Shown here piece after piece: positions 1-7,062 of a DNA stretch of 9,386 nucleotides (within the stretch, counting starts at the first letter, position 1; every line of letters begins with the position of its first letter). The notes under the pieces are model-generated. The model did no database searches and was not told the DNA's origin. It was given only the letters and a program-made list of their open reading frames with translations. The DNA lies in NCBI GenBank assembly GCA_002692605.1, contig NZLE01000095.1, positions 1 to 9,386 of the forward strand. Reading direction: 5' to 3'. A program made the position numbers and the translations under genes. This DNA comes from Opitutia bacterium (GTDB lineage: Bacteria > Verrucomicrobiota > Verrucomicrobiia > Opitutales > Seribacteraceae).

Positions 1-842
1 ACAAAAGCTCGGACGAGGTTGTCGGAACCCATTTTTCCTTGCCAAACTATCCTTTTAAGGCAGGAGGGCATTGGGTCAGGACGGGAGAGGACTTCGAACC
101 GGCACTTGGTTTCGTAAGGAGGCGTGGCGGACAGTCTCTTGGGTTAGGTTTCACATATTTTTTCGAACAAACGGAAAGCGACTGGTTGGAGGATCTTTCG
201 ATGGGGGCGGAGTATGATCGGTACGAATGGCTCGATGGTGATTTGGATTCGGAGGAGTTGGAATGGAATGTGATTGGCGTACGGACTTTGGAAGGGGACT
301 ATCTTGGTTTTGAAGTTGAATTCGAACGTGAAATTCTGAGGGAGTCGTTCGAGATCATCGATTCTTTGGTGGTACCCGTTGATGAGTATCGGGGAATCGA
401 TTTCGACTTGGAATTTCGTTCAAGCAGCGACCGTTCCGTTTTTGGTGAGATCGAGCTCTCCTACGGAGACTATTATGGTGGAAGCTCGACCCGGGGAGAA
501 CTCGAGCTCTCCTGGCGACCATCCAGATTCCTTCAGTTGGATTGTGAAATCGAATCGACTCTTGCCCGGTTGCCTCAGGAGGATTTTGAAGTGCTGACCG
601 GATCACTCGGGTTGCGGGTGACTCCGACCACACAGCTTTCCTTCAATGGTATCGCCCAGTATGACAATCAGTCGGAAACAATTGGGGTCAATTGCCGAAT
701 CCGTTATATCATCCAATCCGGAAGTGATCTTTTTCTTGTTCTGAACAAAGGATTCGAACGAGAGGAGGATGGAGATTACGGAAGTTTTCGTACAACCAAG
801 ACGGAAGCGGTGGCAAAGCTTGGCTGGACCTTCCAGTTTTAG
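1..842 (+). CDS. C-terminal part of a probable outer-membrane beta-barrel protein (DUF5916-like), 5' truncated
   Basis: The reading frame is open from base 3 to the TAG at 840-842, giving 279 codons with no stop, so the gene starts upstream. A TTG at 39 is the first start-like codon but has no ribosome binding site and lies within continuous coding sequence, so I do not accept it. The protein is built of alternating polar/hydrophobic stretches with many aromatic residues, typical of transmembrane beta-strands, and ends in W-T-F-Q-F. A terminal phenylalanine is the usual outer-membrane assembly signal. The segment 'FEPALGFVRRRG' near the start and 'RIRYIIQSGSDLFLVLNKG' near the end resemble the C-terminal barrel of DUF5916 proteins, which usually carry an N-terminal carbohydrate-binding family 9-like domain. 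The function of that family is not firmly known. Another outer-membrane barrel type is possible. It is separated from the next gene by 149 bases and is probably not in the same transcription unit. Confidence 0.6.
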   Translation, partial: KSSDEVVGTHFSLPNYPFKAGGHWVRTGEDFEPALGFVRRRGGQSLGLGFTYFFEQTESDWLEDLSMGAEYDRYEWLDGDLDSEELEWNVIGVRTLEGDYLGFEVEFEREILRESFEIIDSLVVPVDEYRGIDFDLEFRSSSDRSVFGEIELSYGDYYGGSSTRGELELSWRPSRFLQLDCEIESTLARLPQEDFEVLTGSLGLRVTPTTQLSFNGIAQYDNQSETIGVNCRIRYIIQSGSDLFLVLNKGFEREEDGDYGSFRTTKTEAVAKLGWTFQF

Positions 843-991
843 CCATTCGGCAAAGGGGTAAAGGTCTTAGGGTTCGCATTACGTGCTTCCCATCCCAATT
901 TTCTCCAAGTAAGCATAGGGAAGTATGAGGATGAAAAAATTGTGTCAGAATAATCATCATGCGCCCAAAACGATAACGAAAGAATAAAATA
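843..991 (+). promoter_or_regulatory. Intergenic region, likely to hold the promoter of the downstream gene run
   Basis: This is the only sizeable non-coding gap upstream of the seven-gene run, so its promoter probably lies here. AATAAT at 949-954 matches five of six bases of a sigma-70 -10 box, but no good -35 box sits at the right distance, so the exact site is not supported. The A-rich stretch before the ATG at 992 contains GAAAG but no strong Shine-Dalgarno sequence. No G+C-rich hairpin followed by a T tract is visible, so no intrinsic terminator for the preceding gene can be called. Confidence 0.25.
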
Positions 992-2545
992 ATGATTAAA
1001 GTGAATCCAATTCTTGTATTTTTCTTTTTGCTTTCCTCGGTAGGAGCCCAAAAAAAACCCAACTTCCTTTTTGTCATCGTGGACGATCAGTCTCCACTGG
1101 ACTTAAGGATTTATAACCCCAGATCCACTCTCGATACGCCGAACATTGATCGTTTGGCAAAGGAGGGAATGGTTTTTGACCGGGCGTTTCACATGGGTGC
1201 ATGGGTAGGAGGAGTTTGTACGCCTTCTCGCCATATGGTGATGTCCGGGAGGACAGTCTGGCATATTCCCGATAAGCCCGGTCGCGTCATGAATCCACAT
1301 GTGAACGATCCAAAAAAAGTTCCTCCGAACTTGGCGAATTATTCATTGCCTGCCGTTTTTAATGCCGCGGGATACGATACCATGCGAACCTGCAAGAACG
1401 GTAACAGTTATGACGCTGCCAATAAACTTTTCTCCGTTCGTCACGATGGTACTCGGCGTGGTGGCACTGATGAAACTGGAAGTCATTGGCATGGGGAACA
1501 GGTTATGAATTACCTTGTGAACAGGGAGAAATCAAAGGATGCGGATCCGTTTCTAATTTATTTCGGATTCAGTCATCCGCACGATGTGCGTGACGGCAAA
1601 CCGGAATTACTCAAAAAGTACGGAGCGACCAATCACACGGACCAAAACCGTCTTCCCCCGGCAAATCCGAGGCAGCCAGGGCTTCCGATCAACTGGTTGC
1701 CCCTTCATCCATTTGATCATGGTCATACGACCGTTCGGGATGAGGTGTCGGTTAAGGGGGTTTGGGAGAACCGGGACGAAAGAACCATTCGTAATGAAAT
1801 GGGTCGTGAATATGCCTGCAGTGAAAATATCGATATCCAGATAGGACGAGTGCTCGATAAGCTTGAGGAAATGGGAGAACTGGACAATACTTACGTCATT
1901 TACACCGCAGATCATGGAATGGCTATCGGTCGGCATGGTCTACAGGGAAAGCAAAACCTTTACGATCACACTTGGCGGGTGCCTTTCATTGTCAAGGGAC
2001 CCGGGATCAAGCCCGAAAGTCGGGTGCCCGGTAATATTTATCTTTTGGACGTACTTGCCAGCCTTTGTGAGTTGGCAAATATTGAAGTGCCCGCCACATC
2101 CGAAGGCTTAAGTTTTATGCCTATATTAATGGGTAAGAAAGATCAGGTAAGAGAGACTGTTTACGGGGTTTATTGCGGGGGTGGGCGTCCCGGAATTCGA
2201 AGCGTTCAGAAGGGAGATTGGAAGTTGATCAAATACGAGACTTCCAAAACTGGAGAGAAACATACACAGCTTTTTAACCTGAAGGAGAATCCTTTAGAAT
2301 TTATGATCGAACATCATAATCCCGATGTGATTGCATCGATTGGAGTAAAGCCAAAGAAACATCAGGTCAATTTAGCGGAATCCCCGAAGCATTCCTCCAA
2401 ATTAAAAGAGATGGAAGCCTTGTTATTGAAACAAATGAGGGAGCATGATGATCCTTATCGTTTCTGGAATCAACCAAGTGATGGGTTGGCTGAACCAGTA
2501 CTGAACGAAAAAATCGCTAAACCTGCTAAAAAAAAGAAGAAATAA
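992..2545 (+). CDS. Secreted type I (formylglycine-dependent) sulfatase
   Basis: The 517-residue protein hydrolyses sulfate esters, most likely on a polysaccharide or glycan outside the cytoplasm. Residues 1-19 form a signal peptide (short basic start, hydrophobic core FFFLL, cleavage near VGA/Q), which supports this start. The mature part opens with the first metal-binding segment VIVDDQ (D31, D32). C76-T-P-S-R80 is the C-x-P-x-R motif whose cysteine is converted to formylglycine. Further active-site segments are SHPHD (194-198), YTADHG with D307 and H308, and the lysine region GKQNLYDH near K320. Length is typical of S1-family sulfatases, and the substrate cannot be read from the sequence. 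An anaerobic or aerobic sulfatase-maturation enzyme is needed and is not in the window. The C-terminus is a lysine-rich tail. The gene leads a run of exported hydrolases and hydroxyproline enzymes, with 54 bases before the next gene. Confidence 0.93.
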   Translation: MIKVNPILVFFFLLSSVGAQKKPNFLFVIVDDQSPLDLRIYNPRSTLDTPNIDRLAKEGMVFDRAFHMGAWVGGVCTPSRHMVMSGRTVWHIPDKPGRVMNPHVNDPKKVPPNLANYSLPAVFNAAGYDTMRTCKNGNSYDAANKLFSVRHDGTRRGGTDETGSHWHGEQVMNYLVNREKSKDADPFLIYFGFSHPHDVRDGKPELLKKYGATNHTDQNRLPPANPRQPGLPINWLPLHPFDHGHTTVRDEVSVKGVWENRDERTIRNEMGREYACSENIDIQIGRVLDKLEEMGELDNTYVIYTADHGMAIGRHGLQGKQNLYDHTWRVPFIVKGPGIKPESRVPGNIYLLDVLASLCELANIEVPATSEGLSFMPILMGKKDQVRETVYGVYCGGGRPGIRSVQKGDWKLIKYETSKTGEKHTQLFNLKENPLEFMIEHHNPDVIASIGVKPKKHQVNLAESPKHSSKLKEMEALLLKQMREHDDPYRFWNQPSDGLAEPVLNEKIAKPAKKKKK

Positions 2546-2599
2546 CAATTCTCTTACATAAGACCTGAAATCCCAAAACTTTCCATCTGATCCATTAAA

Positions 2600-3847
2600 A
2601 TGAATAAATTATCACTGATTACTCTGACTTTTTCGCTCTCCTGCTTTTTACATTTAGTGACCCTGGCAAATCATAATCCATTGAAAGTCTTTATTCTTTG
2701 TGGTCAGTCGAACATGGAAGGGCATGCCAAGATCAGTACCTTTGAGGCAATGAAACTGGACCCGGTTACGAAGCCTGTTTACAAGCAGATGGTGGATGCT
2801 TCCGGAAGTCCGATAATTTGTCACAACGTCTGGATTTCCTATTTCACGGGTGGGCGAGATAATATGGGCGAAGGATATGGTAAACTTACCGCCGGTTATG
2901 GCTCTCGTGGGGTGCCCTCTGAATTGGGAGAAAAAATCGGTCCTGAATTTACTTTTGGGATTTATGCCCAGAAGGCATTGAATGAGCCTATTCTGATTAT
3001 CAAAACGGCATGGGGCGGGAAATCGATTCATACGGATTTTCGTCCTCCTTCCGCGGGACCCTACGTTTTCAACGAAGGGGAATTGGAAAACTTCAGACGA
3101 CGCGGAAAAGACCTAAGGGAAGTAAAAGCTGAAAAGGCTGAACAAACGGGTAAATTCTATGGTTTGATGATGGACCACGTAAGGAAAGTGCTCTCTGACG
3201 TCAAGCGGGTCTATCCTGGATACAACGAAGAGAAAGGATATGAGCTTGCCGGCTTTGTCTGGTTTCAGGGTTGGAATGATATGGTGGCAAGCGGGACTTA
3301 CCCGAACCGTGGTCAACCGGGTGGATATGATGCCTACACCGATTGCTTGGCGCATTTTATCAGAGATGTCCGAAAGGATCTTGAGGCGCCGAAGATGAAG
3401 TTCGTAATCGGGGTAATGGGTGTGGGCGGACCTTTGGAGCAATACGCGAGCCAGAGGTATGTCCCGATCCATGGAGCGTTTCGTGAAGCAATGGCAGCCC
3501 CCTCCTTGATGCCGGAATTTAAGGGAAACGTGTTTGCGGTGAGAACGGCCAAATTTTGGGATATGCGTCTCAAGGAGCTTGAAGACAACCAGGAGCGGGT
3601 GAAGCAGATGGCGGGCTTTCTTAAAAACAATCACAAGGATCATGCGAATCGGGATGGTTCGATGACGGTTTCTGAGCAAAAGGAATACCTAGAGAAATAT
3701 CGGAGGAAGCTCATTTCTGCGGAGGATGAAGCTTATGCCAAAATTGCTCGGTCTAATGGGGGTTACCATTATTTTGGAAGTGCCAAAACCATGGCTCGGA
3801 TTGGCAAGGCTTTCGCCGAGGCGACCTTGCAGACGACTCTTCCTTGA
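2600..3847 (+). CDS. Secreted sialate O-acetylesterase-like (SASA/SGNH) carbohydrate esterase
   Basis: The 415-residue protein is probably an exported esterase that removes O-acetyl groups from a carbohydrate. Residues 1-23 look like a signal peptide (MNKLSLITLTF..., cleavage near TLA/NHN). F31-I-L-C-G-Q-S-N-M-E-G41 is the block I motif of the SASA family, with S37 as the likely nucleophile. KTAWGGKS (135-142) is the glycine-rich oxyanion segment, WFQGWND (221-227) is another conserved block, and H390 in GGYHYFGSAKTMARIGKAFAEA is the likely catalytic histidine. Residues 348-359 (HANRDGSMTVSE) resemble a degenerate EF-hand loop. Sialic acid itself need not be the substrate: in environmental bacteria this family often acts on acetylated plant or algal glycans. 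It sits directly after the sulfatase, suggesting both prepare the same decorated substrate. No clear Shine-Dalgarno sequence precedes the ATG. Confidence 0.87.
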   Translation: MNKLSLITLTFSLSCFLHLVTLANHNPLKVFILCGQSNMEGHAKISTFEAMKLDPVTKPVYKQMVDASGSPIICHNVWISYFTGGRDNMGEGYGKLTAGYGSRGVPSELGEKIGPEFTFGIYAQKALNEPILIIKTAWGGKSIHTDFRPPSAGPYVFNEGELENFRRRGKDLREVKAEKAEQTGKFYGLMMDHVRKVLSDVKRVYPGYNEEKGYELAGFVWFQGWNDMVASGTYPNRGQPGGYDAYTDCLAHFIRDVRKDLEAPKMKFVIGVMGVGGPLEQYASQRYVPIHGAFREAMAAPSLMPEFKGNVFAVRTAKFWDMRLKELEDNQERVKQMAGFLKNNHKDHANRDGSMTVSEQKEYLEKYRRKLISAEDEAYAKIARSNGGYHYFGSAKTMARIGKAFAEATLQTTLP

Positions 3848-3862
3848 ATTCCTTCCGGAGAG

Positions 3863-4813
3863 ATGAAAAATAAAATAAAGTACCTGGATTCCCATACCGG
3901 AGGAGAGCCCACTCGCGTGATCCTTGAGGGCGGTCCGGATTTGGGCTCGGGTCCTCTTTCCGAGCGAGCCGAAAGGCTCAGGCTTCATTTTGATGGGTTT
4001 CGTCGATCGGTGATTGAGGAACCCAGAGGATGGGACGCTTTGGTGGGAGCTCTCTTGTGCAAGCCTTATGATCCATCCTGCGAGACCGGGGTCCTTTTTT
4101 TCAATAATGTCGGATACCTGGGGATGTGCGGACATGGAACGATCGGATTGGCGGTCACCCTGAAATCCATCGGTGCGATCAATCCAGGTGTATTTCGACT
4201 GGAAACCACGGTGGGCGTGGTGGAGGTCGAGCTTTTGGACGATCATCGGGCGGCCGTTCGCAACGTCCCCAGTCGCCGGTATCGAAAGGGGGTGAATCTC
4301 AGGGTTGCAGGATACGGAACTTTACAAGGGGACGTCGCATGGGGTGGGAACTGGTTTTTTGTGGTCAAGCAAAGCCCTCTTCCCTTGGAGAGAAAGGGAA
4401 TCAGAGAATTGACTGAGCTAAGCCTACGGATACGCGCCGCTCTCGAGAGAGAGGGGATTACTGGAGAAGGAGAAGCTCGGATCGATCATATCGAGCTTTG
4501 CGGTCCACCGTCCACGGAAGTTGCCGATGAAAAAAATTTCGTTCTTTGCCCAGGCGGCGCCTTCGACCGATCGCCTTGCGGTACCGGGACAAGCGCAAAA
4601 CTAGCCTGTCTTGCAGCGGACGGACTTCTTGAGCCAGGTGATACCTGGGTTCAGGAAAGCATTGTAGGCAGTCTTTTTGAGGCGTCCTATGAGTATTGTG
4701 AGGAATCAAGCGTTCTTCCCACGATCGTGGGCTCGGCTTATGAGACTGCCCGGGGAGAACTGTTGTTTGCTGAGCAAGACCCCTTTGCCAAGGGTTTCCC
4801 AAAAGACCTTTAA
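3863..4813 (+). CDS. hypRE: 4-hydroxyproline 2-epimerase (proline racemase family)
   Basis: This cytoplasmic, cofactor-independent enzyme is predicted to interconvert trans-4-hydroxy-L-proline and cis-4-hydroxy-D-proline, the entry step of hydroxyproline catabolism. The 316-residue length is normal for the family. The start carries the family signature DSHTGGEPTRV (residues 9-19). The two catalytic cysteines are visible: C89 in GMCGHGTIG and C239 in DRSPCGTGTSAK. A cysteine at both positions indicates an epimerase/racemase; trans-3-hydroxyproline dehydratases of this family have threonine at the second. The neighbouring D-hydroxyproline oxidase and pyrroline-hydroxycarboxylate deaminase make 4-hydroxyproline a better substrate than proline. 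A GGAGAG sequence lies only two bases from the ATG, an unusually short spacing. The stop codon overlaps the next start by one base (TAATG), implying translational coupling. The symbol follows Sinorhizobium meliloti usage and is unrelated to hydrogenase hyp genes. Confidence 0.92.
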   Translation: MKNKIKYLDSHTGGEPTRVILEGGPDLGSGPLSERAERLRLHFDGFRRSVIEEPRGWDALVGALLCKPYDPSCETGVLFFNNVGYLGMCGHGTIGLAVTLKSIGAINPGVFRLETTVGVVEVELLDDHRAAVRNVPSRRYRKGVNLRVAGYGTLQGDVAWGGNWFFVVKQSPLPLERKGIRELTELSLRIRAALEREGITGEGEARIDHIELCGPPSTEVADEKNFVLCPGGAFDRSPCGTGTSAKLACLAADGLLEPGDTWVQESIVGSLFEASYEYCEESSVLPTIVGSAYETARGELLFAEQDPFAKGFPKDL

Positions 4814-6063
4814 TGGGTGCCGAAGAAAAGGTTATTGTGGTGGGCGGAGGCATCGTCGGCATTGCCTGCGCCCATTATCTTTCGGAAGCGGGTTTCGCGG
4901 TGACCGTCATCGATAAGGGAAAGATTGGAGGGGCCTGTTCGCGGGCCAACTGTGGGTACGTCTGTCCGAGTCACATTCCTCCCTTGACCGAACCGGGAGC
5001 AATTGGTGTGGCTTTGAAGTCGCTTTTTAATGAGCATTCTCCCTTTCACCTTAAATTCCGCCCCAGTCCTGCCTTGTGGCAATGGATGTGGCAGTTCGCC
5101 AAGCGGTGCACCCACCGTCAGGTCCTCGAGGCAGGCAAGCACCTGCAGGCGATCCTGGACGCATCGATGGAGGAGTATCATACCCTGATGAATGAATGCG
5201 CCTTGGAGTGCGAATGGCAAGAGCGTGGATTGCTCTATGTCTTTGAGACGGAAGGGGGGCTGAAATCCTTTTCGGAGACCGACCGGATGCTAAGGGAACA
5301 TTTCGGAGTCTCGGCGACATTCGTCGATGGTTCGTCTCTGACCGATTTTGATCCCGGTTTGAATGCCGGCTTGGCGGGCGCCTACCATTATCCGGACGAC
5401 ACCTCGTTGAATCCCGAAAAATTGAATCGAACCTGGGTCGCTCGTTTGAAGGAAAGAAAGGTAAACTTTCTTGAAGGGCGTGAACTGCAAGAGGTTGTCC
5501 GTCAATCCGACAGGATTTCTCACTTGGTGGTTTCGGGCGAAACCATGAAAGCCGATGGATTTGTATTCGCCCTCGGAGCCTGGAGCGCGCGCTGGTCTGA
5601 TAGTTTGAGCTGTTCCCTGCCCATCGAGCCGGGAAAGGGTTATTCGCTCACCATGAGCAGACCGCAGTATTCTCCCAAGCACCCCATGCTTTTTCCTGAG
5701 CGAAAGATAGGCGTTTCCCCTTTTGAAGAAGGGTTCCGCCTTGGCTCGATGATGGAATTCGTTGGTTATGACGAATCGATTCCCCAACATAGGCTGCAAT
5801 TGCTTCGGGATTCCGCGCGGCCTTTTCTTCGGGCCGGAGTCGATGGACCCGCGGAAGACGTGTGGTACGGTTGGCGTCCGATGACTTGGGATAGTCTGCC
5901 TATCGTGGGCCAGGTTCCCGCTTTCAGAAATGCCTACCTCGCAACGGGCCACAATATGCTTGGCTTAAGCTTGGCTCCTTCCACCGGCCGTCTCATCAAG
6001 GAGATGCTTTGCGGAGACTCTTTGCATGTGGATCCCTTGGCATTCTCTCCGACTAGGTTTTAG
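4813..6063 (+). CDS. hypO: FAD-dependent D-hydroxyproline oxidase/dehydrogenase (DAO family)
   Basis: Predicted to oxidise cis-4-hydroxy-D-proline, the product of the preceding epimerase, to 1-pyrroline-4-hydroxy-2-carboxylate. The 416-residue protein begins with a Rossmann FAD-binding fold: VIVVGGGIVG (G11-x-G13-x-x-G16) with D34 at the end of the second strand, where the ribose-binding acid lies. CSRANCGYVCPSH follows at about 43-55 and is typical of this single-subunit DadA-like group. The C-terminal FAD-domain signature GWRPMTWDSLPIVG (353-366) and ATGHNMLGLSLAPSTG (377-392) are intact. There is no signal peptide; the protein is probably cytoplasmic or membrane-peripheral, passing electrons to oxygen or a quinone, which the sequence does not settle. 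It is a single polypeptide, unlike the multi-subunit dehydrogenase of some pseudomonads. A general D-amino acid dehydrogenase is the main alternative, but the context argues for hydroxyproline. Confidence 0.87.
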   Translation: MGAEEKVIVVGGGIVGIACAHYLSEAGFAVTVIDKGKIGGACSRANCGYVCPSHIPPLTEPGAIGVALKSLFNEHSPFHLKFRPSPALWQWMWQFAKRCTHRQVLEAGKHLQAILDASMEEYHTLMNECALECEWQERGLLYVFETEGGLKSFSETDRMLREHFGVSATFVDGSSLTDFDPGLNAGLAGAYHYPDDTSLNPEKLNRTWVARLKERKVNFLEGRELQEVVRQSDRISHLVVSGETMKADGFVFALGAWSARWSDSLSCSLPIEPGKGYSLTMSRPQYSPKHPMLFPERKIGVSPFEEGFRLGSMMEFVGYDESIPQHRLQLLRDSARPFLRAGVDGPAEDVWYGWRPMTWDSLPIVGQVPAFRNAYLATGHNMLGLSLAPSTGRLIKEMLCGDSLHVDPLAFSPTRF

Positions 6064-6099
6064 ATTTTGCCGTTGATTGATGATGGTCGGAAAACCTAG
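6053..6099 (+). promoter_or_regulatory. Possible intercistronic hairpin overlapping the deaminase ribosome binding site
   Basis: CTAGGTTTT at 6053-6061 and AAAACCTAG at 6091-6099 are perfect 9-base reverse complements, separated by 29 bases. The left arm covers the end of the oxidase gene, including the first base of its TAG stop. The right arm runs into AGGA (6098-6101), the best ribosome binding site for the ATG at 6112. Pairing could therefore reduce initiation of the deaminase unless ribosomes reading the oxidase gene open the stem. The stem is A+T-rich with a long loop, so its stability is modest and it may be chance. Confidence 0.3.
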
Positions 6100-6111
6100 G
6101 ATCAAACTTCC

Positions 6112-7062
6112 ATGAGCTCATCCCCCCATTCCATATTCCAAGGATGCCTGCCTGCCTTAATGACTCCCTGTCTGGAGAATCGGTCTCCTGATTACGATTG
6201 TCTGGTTGAAACGGCCAAGCGTCTTTTGAACGAAGGGATGAATGGGGTGATTTATTGCGGGTCGATGGGGGATTGGCCTTTGCTTACGGATGCCCAGAGG
6301 CAGGAGGGAGTTCGGAGATTGGTTCAGTCGGGTGTGCCCACCGTGGTGGGAACCGGAGCTCAGAATTCCGCGACTGCGGCTTCTCATGCCTCTCATGCAC
6401 AAGAGGTCGGGGCTGCAGGCCTTATGGTGATTCCCCGAGTTCTTTCCCGCGGAAGCTCACCTAGTGCCCAGGCCGCTCATTTCTCCAAGGTTTTGGAGGC
6501 AGGGAGGGATTTGCCCGCGGTCATTTACAATAGCCCCTACTATGGATTTGAGACCAAGGCGGACCTGTTCTTCGAATTGCGGGCGAATCATTCGAACTTG
6601 GTTGGGTTCAAGGAATTCGGTGGTGCGGACTCACTCACTTATGCGGCCGAACGCATCACTAGTGGAGAGGGCGAACTGGCATTGATGGTGGGCGTGGACA
6701 CACAGGTTTTTCATGGCTTCGTAAACTGCGGAGCGGTTGGGGCGATTACCGGAGTCGGCAATGCCTTGCCGAAGCCAACGCTTCGCTTAATCGAACTTTG
6801 CCAAGAAGCCATTCGCGGGAATTCGGAGTCGCTTCGTCTGGCGAAGGAATTGGATTCCGCTCTGGCTGTGCTTTCGAAATTCGACGAAGGCCCGGATTTG
6901 GTTCTCTATTATAAGGAGCTTATGGTTCTTGAGGGATTTCCGGCATACACGAGACAATTGAATCCATCGGATCAACTGAGCTCATCCCAACTTGCTTTTC
7001 TGCGCGCTCAGTGGAGAGTGTTCAAGGATTGGTGGGCGGATTGGCCGGGAGCTCAGGCATGA
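6112..7062 (+). CDS. hypD: 1-pyrroline-4-hydroxy-2-carboxylate deaminase (DapA/NAL superfamily)
   Basis: Predicted to convert 1-pyrroline-4-hydroxy-2-carboxylate to 2-oxoglutarate semialdehyde and ammonia (EC 3.5.4.22), the third step of 4-hydroxyproline breakdown. The 316-residue protein is a TIM-barrel aldolase-type enzyme. VIYCGSMGDWPLLT (46-59) replaces the G-T-T-G-E loop of dihydrodipicolinate synthase, YNSPYYG (139-145) contains the catalytic Y139, and GFKEFGG (165-171) holds the Schiff-base lysine K167. GVDTQVFHGFVNCGAVGAITG (194-214) and FDEGPDLVLYYK (257-268) are, as I remember them, nearly identical to the known Pseudomonas deaminase, which makes this assignment more specific than a generic DapA-like call. 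It follows the oxidase after 48 bases with AGGA at 6098-6101 as the likely binding site. It overlaps the next gene by four bases (ATGA). Confidence 0.93.
   Translation: MSSSPHSIFQGCLPALMTPCLENRSPDYDCLVETAKRLLNEGMNGVIYCGSMGDWPLLTDAQRQEGVRRLVQSGVPTVVGTGAQNSATAASHASHAQEVGAAGLMVIPRVLSRGSSPSAQAAHFSKVLEAGRDLPAVIYNSPYYGFETKADLFFELRANHSNLVGFKEFGGADSLTYAAERITSGEGELALMVGVDTQVFHGFVNCGAVGAITGVGNALPKPTLRLIELCQEAIRGNSESLRLAKELDSALAVLSKFDEGPDLVLYYKELMVLEGFPAYTRQLNPSDQLSSSQLAFLRAQWRVFKDWWADWPGAQA
7047..7051 (+). promoter_or_regulatory. Ribosome binding site deciding the start at 7059
   Basis: GGGAG lies seven bases upstream of the ATG at 7059, inside the end of the deaminase gene. It selects 7059 over the in-frame ATG at 7011, which would add 16 residues rich in glycine and unlike the family. 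The chosen start begins MKISKIKVW, the normal first strand of the enolase-superfamily N-terminal domain. Confidence 0.65.

Noticed and set aside
39..842. Complete 267-residue gene starting at TTG 39
   Set aside because: The frame is open upstream to the window edge, there is no ribosome binding site, and the product matches only the C-terminal barrel of a longer protein. It is treated as a truncated gene.
881..927. Imperfect inverted repeat (CTTCCC at 886-891 with GGGAAG at 918-923) as a terminator
   Set aside because: The loop is 26 bases, outer pairs are partly G-U, and no T tract follows, so it does not look like an intrinsic terminator.
2633..2646. Lipobox in the esterase signal peptide (F-S-L-S-C15)
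   Set aside because: The -3 position is serine and -2 is leucine, which does not fit the L-[AS]-[GA]-C pattern. A normal signal-peptidase I site near residue 23 fits better.
3863..4813. trans-3-hydroxy-L-proline dehydratase as the function of the proline-racemase-family gene
   Set aside because: That activity has threonine at the second catalytic position, whereas C239 is a cysteine here, which indicates an epimerase.
5290..5952. 220-residue minus-strand frame opposite the D-hydroxyproline oxidase gene
   Set aside because: It is antisense to a well-supported gene and has an arginine/proline-rich composition typical of a shadow frame. The 188-residue frame opposite the esterase (3113-3679) and the 185-residue frame at 3689-4246 are rejected for the same reason.
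7011..7058. Longer start for the enolase-family gene
   Set aside because: The 16 extra residues do not resemble the family N-terminus, and a good ribosome binding site and a normal four-base overlap support 7059.
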